This document shows, piece after piece, positions 1-5,258 of a stretch of 12,785 bases of DNA. Source of the stretch: Methanomassiliicoccales archaeon UBA147 (GTDB lineage: Archaea > Thermoplasmatota > Thermoplasmata > SG8-5). The stretch spans positions 1 through 12,785 of the forward strand of contig DAJR01000041.1 of NCBI GenBank assembly GCA_002496385.1, in the 5' to 3' direction. The translations under genes were made by a program, and so were the position numbers. Below the pieces are notes generated by a model. It was not told the origin of the DNA, searched no databases, and saw nothing but the letters and a program-made list of their open reading frames with translations. Within the stretch, counting starts at the first letter, position 1. Each line of letters opens with the position of its first letter.

Positions 1-37
1 GAGTCGATTTGATTGAATCGAGACCGCTTGTTTTCAT
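1..37 (-). CDS. Start of an unidentified gene running off the left edge
   Basis: An ATG at 37-35 on the minus strand opens a frame of twelve codons (MKTSGLDSIKST) before the window ends. The reason to believe it is the promoter-like box ATATTTATATAC (74-61 region, minus strand), about 29 bases upstream of the ATG, the same spacing seen before other starts in this window. There is no Shine-Dalgarno, which fits a leaderless transcript. It lies just beyond the point near 113 where flippase-like coding sequence stops, so it could belong to an inserted element, but twelve residues do not allow identification. Confidence 0.3.
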   Translation of the reverse strand, partial: MKTSGLDSIKST

Positions 38-60
38 CGATGGTAGATAGGTGTTTTCGC

Positions 61-74
61 GTATATAAATATGG
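61..74 (-). promoter_or_regulatory. TATA-like box for the leftmost partial gene
   Basis: The minus strand reads ATATTTATATAC here, an A/T island in a GC-richer surround, centred about 29 bases from the ATG at 37. This spacing suits an archaeal TATA box of a leaderless message. Inferred from composition and distance only. Confidence 0.35.
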
Positions 75-112
75 GGACGGCGTGGCTTTTTGTAGACACT
101 GTCCACTTACTG

Positions 113-286
113 AGCCAAAAGTCCAGCAGCCCAAAGTACCCCACGAATGCGCCCACCAGCAGGTAGAGACCGTAATCCTCCACTCCCACATACTTGATAA
201 TGAACGGGAACATCAAAAACCCTATGACGTACTGCGACACCTTCAGCAGCGGTATTCCTCACAATCTTCCTCTTCACGCTGACCAT
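113..286 (-). pseudogene. Broken N-terminus of a polysaccharide flippase-like membrane protein (copy A)
   Basis: The ATG at 286-284 gives MVSVKRKIVRNTAAE. One base later the reading continues in another frame with VSQYVIGFLMFPFIIKYVG, then VEDYGLYLLVGAFVGYFGLLDF. Known feature: a basic start followed by FIIKYxGVEDYGLY and GLLDxG is typical of the first helices of Wzx/MATE-type oligosaccharide flippases, which move lipid-linked sugars across the membrane. The gene is dead as it stands: it has a one-base frameshift around codon 15 and homology seems to stop near 113, where GLLDF is followed by unrelated sequence. The same promoter and first fourteen codons recur at 4964. Family call is from motif memory, not a search. 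Confidence 0.65.
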
Positions 287-302
287 TATCCCATCAACAT
301 AG

Positions 303-320
303 AAGTTAATTATAAAACTG
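303..320 (-). promoter_or_regulatory. TATA-like box of flippase copy A
   Basis: On the minus strand the box TTTTATAATTAA is centred about 26 bases before the ATG at 286, with no Shine-Dalgarno between. The whole stretch from here into the coding start is conserved with the copy at 4964-5000, which supports it being a genuine retained promoter. Confidence 0.5.
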
Positions 321-381
321 ATGGTTAACCGGTGCGCGCGTTGGGGTTGGCCAGTGCCGCAGCCCTGGAGCCGGGTTGTAT

Positions 382-491
382 GCCGGTGCCACCGTGCAGC
401 CTTCGACATCCTGGGTGCCGGCCCCGCCGTTCCCCGGCAGTGCAAACCTGAAGTGCGAGTGCCCGCACGGATGGGCATCACCCCGTCCGCG
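382..491. repeat. Dispersed repeat of about 100 bases, copy A, with end hairpin
   Basis: This stretch aligns with 3187-3301. Shared blocks include GCCGGTGCCA, TGGGTGCCGG and CGTTCCCC, and a 21-base identical core lies at 441-461 (matching 3251-3271), followed by a similar CCGCxCGGATGGGC block. The distal end can fold: GGATGGG (469-475) against CCCGTCC (482-488) with one G.T pair. It lies directly beyond the stop of the DUF234 ATPase at 498, so the hairpin may also help end that transcript. Both strands are open in several frames but no convincing start or product is seen; I treat it as non-coding. Confidence 0.6.
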
Positions 492-497
492 CCGGAC

Positions 498-1886
498 CTA
501 CTGCAGTATCTCGGTCAGCATCTCCGGGGTCCATCCGATGATGTCGTTCTCTGCCATGAATTCCCGACAGCTCTTCGTGAAACCGGCCCTGGAGAATATC
601 AGGTACCGGACTTTGCGGGCTTCAGAACCCCAGCGGACCAGCTCGGACTTGTCAATCAGAGCCCTTGCCTCGCTGACTGGCAGCGGCCTGCGTGACCATT
701 TCACCTCTCCGCAAAGCATCTCGTCCCTCTCCGGGGAAAGCGCCAGCAGGTCCATCTCCTCCTCACCGTACCACCACGAGCCCACCCGGTCCCATGAAAG
801 CCTCTCGCCGGCCGACCATCTCAGGAATGTTTCGCGAACGATATCCTCCATCACGGGACCCAGATAAGAGTCATAATCGGACTTCACCCGCTCCAGCACC
901 CCGGAAGGATTGCCGGACTCTATCATGCTCTTGCCCGGCATCACGAACCGGAAATGGAATTTCATGTAGTTGTCAGATATCCTGTAGGAACCGCGCCTGC
1001 TCCTGACCGGGTCCTCCGTGGCCGGGATGTCCCTCACCACCAGGCCCAGGGACGAGAGATGGGCAAGATACGGGCTGATGTCGGATTTGGAGGCGTTCAT
1101 GGCCGACCTGATGTCGCCCATCTGCGTCCTTCCCGAGGCTATGTGCTCCAGTATCGTCCGGTATGTTGCGGCATTGGAGAATTCTTCCTTGAGGAGGAAG
1201 TCCGCCTCGGCGTAAAGGATGGAATGGGGATTGAAGAACGCGCTTTCCAGGTTGGCCCAGAAACCTTTTGCCGGGTCCAACTGCCGAAGGTACATGGGGA
1301 TGCCTCCGCTGCAACCGTAGACTCGGACCAGGTCGTCGAAAGAGTAGTTCGGGAAGAAATGCCGAATATCAGCGAATTTCATGGGCCTCAGATGAAGCTG
1401 GCCTGTCCTTCTGCCGTACAGAGGGGCCCTGTAATCAAGGACGTGGGTCTCCATCATGCGGACCGATGAGCCGCAAAGGAAAAGTTTGGTCCCGGTTCCT
1501 TGCAGCGAGGTATCTATTATCTTCTGAAATACGCTGGGCACAGACGGGTCCGAGGAAATCAGGTAGGGAAATTCATCTATCACTATCGGTATTCCGAGCT
1601 CTGCGAGATAGGCAAACAGTTTATCCCATTCCGGTTCCAGTGCCGCAATGGTCCGGTCGGCGAGCTGGGCGCTGGCCTCGTCCCGGAATTGCCTGGTTAT
1701 GTCATTGGCGGATTTCTCGGTTGCCAGGAAATATATCCCTCTGCCTTCCAGGGCAACGGAGAGCAGGGTGGTCTTTCCGACGCGTCTCCGACCCCAGACT
1801 GGAACCATCTGGAAACCGGAAGATGACAGTATTTCGCGCAGATATGCGAGTTCTTCTTCTCGGTTTATGAAATTAGCATAATTCAT
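498..1886 (-). CDS. Archaeal-type AAA+ ATPase with C-terminal DUF234 nuclease-like domain
   Basis: 462 residues. Seen: Walker A GRRRVGKTT at 32-40, Walker B IVIDEFPYL at 101-109, a sensor strand LFLCGSS at 135-141, a probable winged-helix region about 240-290, and a C-terminal domain with E347, D379 (EEEMDLLAL) and GEVKWS (E394, K396). Known: this is the Archaeal_ATPase (PF01637) plus DUF234 (PF03008) layout, the latter related to PD-(D/E)XK nucleases. These P-loop proteins are multiplied in archaeal genomes, often near mobile DNA; a cellular role is not settled. All ATPase and nuclease-like residues are kept and the length is normal, so it is probably functional. The start MNYANFINREEEL is chosen because a TATA-like box lies about 22 bases upstream and FINREEEL is the family's usual beginning. 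Monocistronic. Confidence 0.92.
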   Translation of the reverse strand: MNYANFINREEELAYLREILSSSGFQMVPVWGRRRVGKTTLLSVALEGRGIYFLATEKSANDITRQFRDEASAQLADRTIAALEPEWDKLFAYLAELGIPIVIDEFPYLISSDPSVPSVFQKIIDTSLQGTGTKLFLCGSSVRMMETHVLDYRAPLYGRRTGQLHLRPMKFADIRHFFPNYSFDDLVRVYGCSGGIPMYLRQLDPAKGFWANLESAFFNPHSILYAEADFLLKEEFSNAATYRTILEHIASGRTQMGDIRSAMNASKSDISPYLAHLSSLGLVVRDIPATEDPVRSRRGSYRISDNYMKFHFRFVMPGKSMIESGNPSGVLERVKSDYDSYLGPVMEDIVRETFLRWSAGERLSWDRVGSWWYGEEEMDLLALSPERDEMLCGEVKWSRRPLPVSEARALIDKSELVRWGSEARKVRYLIFSRAGFTKSCREFMAENDIIGWTPEMLTEILQ

Positions 1887-1900
1887 ATTAGGATAATAGA

Positions 1901-1917
1901 TTTTATACTATAAAAAT
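1901..1917. promoter_or_regulatory. Near-symmetric TATA-like box before the DUF234 ATPase
   Basis: TTTTATACTATAAAA (1901-1915) is almost its own reverse complement. Its centre, 1908, is about 22 bases from the ATPase ATG (1886, minus) and about 28 bases from a plus-strand ATG at 1936. It is thus correctly placed for leaderless transcription of the ATPase and could also fire to the right. Confidence 0.55.
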
Positions 1918-1935
1918 GCATCGACGTTATCGCTC

Positions 1936-2058
1936 ATGTGGAAGTGGTACCGCCCGTACCGCTTCAGGATGACGGAGCAGCAGGTCGTGAATTCCATCGG
2001 AGACCGGTGCCATGGCGCTTTGGGAGCCGCCCGTCGCCGCCCCGGGAGGGCCGATTAA
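1936..2058 (+). CDS. Possible 40-residue ORF or gene relic, unidentified
   Basis: The frame begins MWKWYRPYRFRMTEQQVVNS and ends at TAA 2056-2058. The first 23 residues look protein-like (aromatic and basic, then TEQQVVNSIGD), while the last 15 are Arg/Ala/Gly-rich and look like GC-rich non-coding sequence. The TATA-like box at 1901-1917 is at a suitable distance. I do not recognise a family. It may be a fragment of a larger gene whose remainder was lost, or chance; its stop overlaps that of the minus-strand relic at 2055. Confidence 0.22.
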   Translation: MWKWYRPYRFRMTEQQVVNSIGDRCHGALGAARRRPGRAD

Positions 2059-2168
2059 ACGCCCACCACATGCCACTTCTCAAGGCCGAATCCATTGATG
2101 ACCTTCATGGTCCTCTCGGCAGCATGGCCGTCCCCGGCAGGGCCAACGTCATGTCCCCCCGTAGACAT
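2055..2168 (-). pseudogene. Possible C-terminal remnant of a UDP-GlcNAc 2-epimerase-like gene
   Basis: The minus strand from 2168 encodes 37 residues, MSTGGHDVGPAGDGHAAERT, then MKVINGFGLEKWHVVGV and a stop. GPAGDGHAAERTMKVI resembles the NPxGDGxAxERI segment close to the end of UDP-N-acetylglucosamine 2-epimerases (WecB/MnaA), which make ManNAc nucleotide sugars for surface polysaccharide. If so, only the last 30 or so codons remain and everything upstream was replaced by the HEPN promoter region. The match is short and from memory; it agrees with the flippase relics, which belong to the same type of locus. Confidence 0.35.
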
Positions 2169-2169
2169 T

Positions 2170-2190
2170 CTTATAAAAAGTTTAAATACT
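2170..2190 (+). promoter_or_regulatory. TATA-like box of the HEPN-nucleotidyltransferase operon
   Basis: The A/T run includes CTTATAAAAAG and TTTAAATAC. The second element is centred about 25 bases before the tandem ATGATG at 2209-2214. No Shine-Dalgarno precedes these ATGs, so the message is probably leaderless. Confidence 0.55.
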
Positions 2191-2208
2191 ACCTGTCCCT
2201 ATAGAGAC

Positions 2209-2549
2209 ATGATGAAACCCGAGGGACATCTGCAGAAAGCGGAAGCATTCGAGAGAAGGGCGCGCAAGTGGGACGGCACCGAGGACGAGGTGCCTTCCGT
2301 GGTTGAGGATGTATTCAATGCCGCAGTCCATTACATTGCCTACGGCATCAACATCAGATATGGCCAGGACATCGATGGGCACGGCATGCAGAAGAAGTTC
2401 CTGAGGGAAAAAAGGAATACGATATTTGGCAGGCATACCAGGACCTGGAAAGCGTGAGGGTGCGCGCCGTTTATGGAGCGTCCTGGGATTGCGAACTCGT
2501 GAAGAAGGTAATGAGCCATCTGGAGGCGATTAAGAAATGGAGCAAATAA
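2209..2549 (+). pseudogene. HEPN-domain protein, frame broken at an A6 run
   Basis: The first frame runs from ATG 2209 (or 2212) through HLQKAEAFERRARKW and VVEDVFNAAVHYIAYG, then stops at 2457. Reading one base back after the A run at 2408-2413 continues with KEYDIWQAYQDLESV, RAVYGASWDCELVKKVM and AIKKWSK, to TAA 2547-2549. With one more A the product is 113 residues, the usual HEPN length and four-helix layout. HEPN proteins paired with a nucleotidyltransferase are mostly RNase-like toxins or their non-catalytic relatives. The catalytic R-x4-6-H motif of active members is not apparent, so it may never have been a classic HepT-type toxin. The break could be a real mutation, a phase-variable tract or a sequencing error. 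Its stop overlaps the next start by 13 bases. Confidence 0.72.
2522..2526 (+). promoter_or_regulatory. Shine-Dalgarno GGAGG for the nucleotidyltransferase
   Basis: GGAGG sits ten bases before the ATG at 2537, inside the last codons of the HEPN gene. It decides the start and shows that this downstream gene is translated from an internal site, unlike the leaderless first gene. Ribosomes arriving on the HEPN frame would also pass here, so coupling is possible. Confidence 0.55.
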
Positions 2550-3178
2550 ACTGGAAAGAAACACAACTCAGCACAATACTGGGATTGCCAAACCTGGATT
2601 CCAGGTATCTCCCGCCGCATGTCATTGTGACACTGAAGGAAAGATTGTCAGAGGTTGCCGACATCGGCGCTGTAATTATTTTCGGTTCGATAGTGCGGGG
2701 GGATGCGTCCTCCAAGAGCGACATAGATGTCATGATAGTGCCCATGAAGGATTCGGACCAAGAGTTGCTGAATGAAGATATCACAAAGATACTGCGCAGT
2801 ATCGAAACGGCCCATGGCTTGCAGATTAATTTCTCCCCCATAATTTATACAGGAGAAGAAGATTCATATTTTCTCTGGGAGGCAGTGAAGGACGGCAGCG
2901 TTCTGTTCGCCAGGCCGGAAATGGTGGTGTCTCCCGCGGCCAATCTTGCTCCGTATGCTTTGATTTCCTATTCATTTTCGGGGTTGAACACTCAGGAAAA
3001 AAAGAAGGTACAGCGTTTTCTGTTCGAATCCAAATACGGCGCGAACATAGATATGAACAACAGAATGATTTACATCGCTCCGGGCGTTATTCTGATAGCC
3101 CTCGAAAAATCAAAGGGCATTGTCTCGTTCTTCGAAACCAATAAGGTGAAATATACATTGGCGAAGTTATGGAAGTGA
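2537..3178 (+). CDS. Nucleotidyltransferase (MNT/pol-beta type) with C-terminal archaeal extension
   Basis: 213 residues. The pol-beta nucleotidyltransferase signature is clear: IIFGSIVRGDASSKSDIDVM with GS at 50-51 and the metal-binding pair D62/D64. The third carboxylate, expected in the strand around 95-104 (LQINFSPIIY), seems to be Asn98, so catalysis may be weakened. Known: in HepT-MntA-type pairs the small transferase neutralises its HEPN partner by adding AMP. This protein is about twice as long as such MNTs. Its second half (YSFSGLNTQEKKKVQRFLF at 145-163, APGVILIALEKSKGI and VKYTLAKLW at the end) matches in outline a C-terminal domain I recall from archaeal nucleotidyltransferases of unknown substrate. 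It overlaps the HEPN gene by 13 bases, hence one operon. An antitoxin role is inferred from the pairing only. Confidence 0.82.
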   Translation: MEQINWKETQLSTILGLPNLDSRYLPPHVIVTLKERLSEVADIGAVIIFGSIVRGDASSKSDIDVMIVPMKDSDQELLNEDITKILRSIETAHGLQINFSPIIYTGEEDSYFLWEAVKDGSVLFARPEMVVSPAANLAPYALISYSFSGLNTQEKKKVQRFLFESKYGANIDMNNRMIYIAPGVILIALEKSKGIVSFFETNKVKYTLAKLWK

Positions 3179-3186
3179 ATCGGGTG

Positions 3187-3301
3187 GCCGGTGCCATCGT
3201 GCTGTCTTTGGCAGATTGGGTGCCGGGTCCGGCGTTCCCCGCGCTTGCATTGCAAACCTGAAGTGCGAGTGTCCGCCCGGATGGGCGGGTTTCGCCCATC
3301 C
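3187..3301. repeat. Dispersed repeat of about 100 bases, copy B, ending in a perfect hairpin
   Basis: This is the second copy of the element at 382-491 in the same strand orientation, beginning nine bases after the nucleotidyltransferase stop. The core at 3251-3271 is identical to 441-461; other blocks differ by substitutions and small gaps. The end forms a perfect 9-base stem, GGATGGGCG (3279-3287) and CGCCCATCC (3293-3301), with loop GGTTT. The corresponding place in copy A also pairs but with changed bases. It may act as a transcript end for the HEPN operon, but no U run follows. Confidence 0.62.
3279..3301 (+). terminator. Hairpin downstream of the nucleotidyltransferase
   Basis: A perfect 9-base-pair stem with a 5-base loop lies about 100 bases after the operon stop. 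There is no T tract after it, so an intrinsic terminator is not proven; transcript-end stabilisation is equally possible. Confidence 0.3.
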
Positions 3302-3308
3302 AGCATTA

Positions 3309-3585
3309 ATGCCATTCACCCCCGTCGCCGTCACCATCCTCTTCTCCATGGGCCTCAGCCTCCTGCCCGCGCCCTGGTTCATAAGAAGGGGCTCACGGTA
3401 CAAGCCGGGGGAAGACGCGGATCGTCTATTCCATGTACGCGCTCAACCTCGTGTTCTGCGTCCTGGGGCTGTTCGTGGCAGGATTATGGTTGGCCGGTGC
3501 CGGTTTCAAGAACCGCGCGAGAGCTGGGCGGGCGTTCTTTGGGACTCTTTCATTAAAACGGACTAATGCATTAGATAGTTTTTAA
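3309..3585 (+). pseudogene. Frame-broken small two-helix membrane protein
   Basis: From ATG 3309 the frame gives MPFTPVAVTILFSMGLSLLP followed by APWFIRRGSRYKPGEDA, one hydrophobic helix and a basic loop. The next frame (+1) carries IVYSMYALNLVFCVLGLFVA and GLWLAGAGF, a second helix, then a basic tail to TAA at 3583-3585. The switch falls between about 3395 and 3420, so one extra base separates two halves of what reads as an ordinary 85-95-residue membrane protein. I do not recognise the family. No promoter is visible: the dispersed repeat abuts its start, and the DUF4143 ATPase promoter overlaps its end. Probably a relic. Confidence 0.45.
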
Positions 3586-3602
3586 TAAAAACAGACTATT
3601 GC
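3555..3602 (+). promoter_or_regulatory. DUF4143 ATPase promoter with palindrome and flanking direct repeats
   Basis: The TATA-like run TTTTTAATAAAA (3579-3590) is centred about 25 bases before ATG 3609, without a Shine-Dalgarno. Just upstream is the perfect 12-base palindrome CTAATGCATTAG (3563-3574). A 15-base direct repeat brackets the box: AAAACGGACTAATGC (3555-3569) and AAAACAGACTATTGC (3588-3602), two mismatches, offset 33 bases or about three helical turns. The arrangement looks like an operator that could block the TATA box and start site. Confidence 0.5.
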
Positions 3603-3608
3603 GGTGTC

Positions 3609-4868
3609 ATGGACTTCAAAGAAATAATCGCAGATCAACGCGAGGTGTTGGAGGATTTGGAAAAACGTGAAGGCTTCGTCGAGCGCGAGCTTGCAGAAAG
3701 AGCGAAAAGTTACATCGCTCACCCGAACGCCCTGGTGATAATGGGGCCGAGGCGCTGCGGGAAGTCGGTACTCTCTTACATGCTGGCGAAGGAGTATAAC
3801 TTCGGGTACGTGAACTTCGACGACGACAGGCTGGCAGGCACCAAGACGGCAGACCTCAATGAGATATTGAAGTCCTTCTACGAGATGTATGGCGACGTGG
3901 ACTGCGTCGTGTTGGACGAGATGCAGGACGTGCCTGCTTGGGAGATGTTCGCCAGTAGGTTGAGGGCAACCAAACGTGTCATCATCACCGGCAGCAACTC
4001 CAAATTACTATCAGGCGAACTGGCAACACATATGACCGGCAGGTACATCGACATCACCCTCTATCCGTTCTCTTACAGGGAATTATCTGGATTGCGTCAA
4101 CAGGTTGCTTACACTACTAAGGAACGGGCCGGGGCGCTCGTTGGGTTGAAACAATACATGTCGTCAGGCGGATTTCCGGAAGTTGCGAGAAACGGGAAAG
4201 GTATATTGACGAAGATATTCGGGGATGTCGTGGCCAAGGACGTCGTCCGAAGACATGGAATTGTCAAACATGCCAAACTGGCTGAGCTTGCCAGGTACCT
4301 TATCAGTAATTCCGGGAATGAAACCGGTTATTCGAGGCTGCAAACCGCAATGGAGATTGGCCACAAATCAACAGTATCGAATTGGGTGTCATATCTGGAG
4401 CAAGCTTATCTTATATTCAAGCTGGACAGGTTTGATTTCAAACTCAGGAACCAGTACTTATCACCAAAAAAGATATATTGCATAGATCCGGGCCTCCAGG
4501 AAGCTATTGGGTTCAGGAGTTCGAATGATTGGGGACGGAAAATGGAAACCGTAGTGGGTGGGAATCTATTGCGCCGCAAGGCAATGGATTTCGCCCTAGA
4601 GGTCTACTACTGGAAGGACCACCAGCAACGGGAGGTCGATTTCATCCTCAAGAATGGCCCAGAGGTTCGGCAGCTAATTCAGGTGACATATGCCAGCGAC
4701 AGGTCGGAAGTGCACGCAAGGGAACTTGCTTCCCTGGAAACAGCATCGAAGGCTCTCAGATGCAAGGACCTCCTGGTGATAACCTGGGACTATGAGGGCG
4801 AGGAAATGCTTGGCACGAAGAAGGTTAGGTTCGTACCTCTCTGGAAATGGTTGCTAGGAGAACGATGA
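3609..4868 (+). CDS. AAA ATPase (AAA_14) with C-terminal DUF4143
   Basis: 419 residues. Seen: Walker A GPRRCGKS at 46-53, Walker B DCVVLDEMQD at 98-107, sensor segment ITGSNSKLLS at 126-135 followed by the family hallmark HMTGRYIDITLYPFSYREL, a wHTH-like middle part, and the C-terminal DUF4143 region with E313 (GRKMETVVGG) and EVDFIL at 342-347. Known: AAA_14/DUF4143 proteins are widespread in archaea and bacteria, with no settled function; DUF4143 resembles PD-(D/E)XK nucleases. Here the position that usually reads EVK is IQVTY (357-361), so the last nuclease-like residues are missing although the ATPase site is intact. Start chosen from the TATA spacing. It is alone on its strand; its 3' end abuts a truncated flippase start in opposite orientation, consistent with insertion into that gene. 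Confidence 0.92.
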   Translation: MDFKEIIADQREVLEDLEKREGFVERELAERAKSYIAHPNALVIMGPRRCGKSVLSYMLAKEYNFGYVNFDDDRLAGTKTADLNEILKSFYEMYGDVDCVVLDEMQDVPAWEMFASRLRATKRVIITGSNSKLLSGELATHMTGRYIDITLYPFSYRELSGLRQQVAYTTKERAGALVGLKQYMSSGGFPEVARNGKGILTKIFGDVVAKDVVRRHGIVKHAKLAELARYLISNSGNETGYSRLQTAMEIGHKSTVSNWVSYLEQAYLIFKLDRFDFKLRNQYLSPKKIYCIDPGLQEAIGFRSSNDWGRKMETVVGGNLLRRKAMDFALEVYYWKDHQQREVDFILKNGPEVRQLIQVTYASDRSEVHARELASLETASKALRCKDLLVITWDYEGEEMLGTKKVRFVPLWKWLLGER

Positions 4869-4886
4869 GTTAAAGCAATAAACGGA

Positions 4887-4964
4887 TTTGGCTGCGTAGC
4901 GCCAGAGCTTCATGAATGTATTTGCTGCGGTATTCCTGACAATCTTCCTCTTCACGCTCGCCAT
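4887..4964 (-). pseudogene. Truncated flippase start (copy B)
   Basis: ATG 4964-4962 opens MASVKRKIVRNTAANTFMKL followed by WRYAAK, then a run that ends at a stop inside the DUF4143 gene. The first fourteen codons and the promoter match copy A at 286. Only about 26 codons of the gene remain, stopping where the ATPase cassette begins. The NTAANTFMKLWR segment fits the first helix entry of a flippase but is too short to prove it. The rest of the gene is not in this window. Confidence 0.5.
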
Positions 4965-4981
4965 ATCGCCTTCAACATGGA

Positions 4982-4996
4982 GGATTATTAAATAGT
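4982..4996 (-). promoter_or_regulatory. TATA-like box of flippase copy B
   Basis: The minus strand reads CTATTTAATAAT about 26 bases before ATG 4964. Copy A has TTTTATAATTAA at the same place, and the sequence between box and start is largely conserved. Confidence 0.5.
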
Positions 4997-5054
4997 TGAT
5001 GGTCGAAGCCTTCTGTTGCGGGAAGGCGTATGTTGAATGCAGTTCTTGGCATAT

Positions 5055-5087
5055 TGTTACGGCGCATTCGACGATGGCGCGGTAACA
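5055..5087. repeat. Inverted repeat 1 of the 4869-5258 intergenic stretch
   Basis: TGTTACGGCGC (5055-5065) pairs with GCGCGGTAACA (5077-5087) with one mismatch around an 11-base loop. Function unknown; it lies upstream of the flippase relic B promoter. Outside the three inverted repeats and the relic I see no gene in 4869-5258. Confidence 0.5.
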
Positions 5088-5138
5088 TTCTGTGGCTGAA
5101 TCCAGCGCCATGCGGCTCGCGCCATTTTGCTAACAATC

Positions 5139-5179
5139 GGTGAATACGGCCAGATACAATCAATAACACCGTATTCGCC
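5139..5179. repeat. Inverted repeat 2 of the intergenic stretch
   Basis: GGTGAATACGG (5139-5149) pairs with CCGTATTCGCC (5169-5179) with one mismatch around a 19-base loop. The loop length equals that of the next inverted repeat. Confidence 0.5.
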
Positions 5180-5220
5180 TTGGGTAGTCATTTGAAATCA
5201 TTTACTCCCAATTCGTAAGG

Positions 5221-5257
5221 CCGGTAATCAACAATAGAGAAACAATGAGATTACCGG
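5221..5257 (-). terminator. Perfect inverted repeat after the surface-protein operon
   Basis: CCGGTAATC (5221-5229) and GATTACCGG (5249-5257) form a perfect 9-base stem around 19 bases, starting two bases after the stop codon of the 375-residue protein on the minus strand. Position suggests a transcript-end structure. The loop is long and no clear U run follows immediately, so the termination role is uncertain. Confidence 0.4.
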
Positions 5258-5258
5258 G

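Noticed and set aside
105..125. Insertion-sequence end at the flippase break (GTGGACAGTGTCTAC)
   Set aside because: There is a short imperfect palindrome and a sharp loss of homology, but no target duplication or transposase can be seen because the window ends; not enough for an element call.
376..1870. Several plus-strand open frames of 100-200 residues
   Set aside because: They are shadows of the DUF234 ATPase, whose motifs are unmistakable on the minus strand, or of the non-coding repeat.
2095..2208. Upstream start (2095) for the HEPN frame
   Set aside because: The added part crosses the TATA-like box and reads like non-coding sequence; ATG 2209/2212 has the right promoter distance.
2408..2413. 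Programmed -1 frameshift in the HEPN gene
   Set aside because: In the zero frame the site reads A AAA AGG, not a standard A AAA AAG slippery heptamer, and no obvious downstream stimulatory hairpin is visible. A missing A is simpler.
4972..5169. Small proteins in the 4869-5258 stretch
   Set aside because: The frames cross the flippase promoter and inverted repeats, have no start signals and no recognisable composition.
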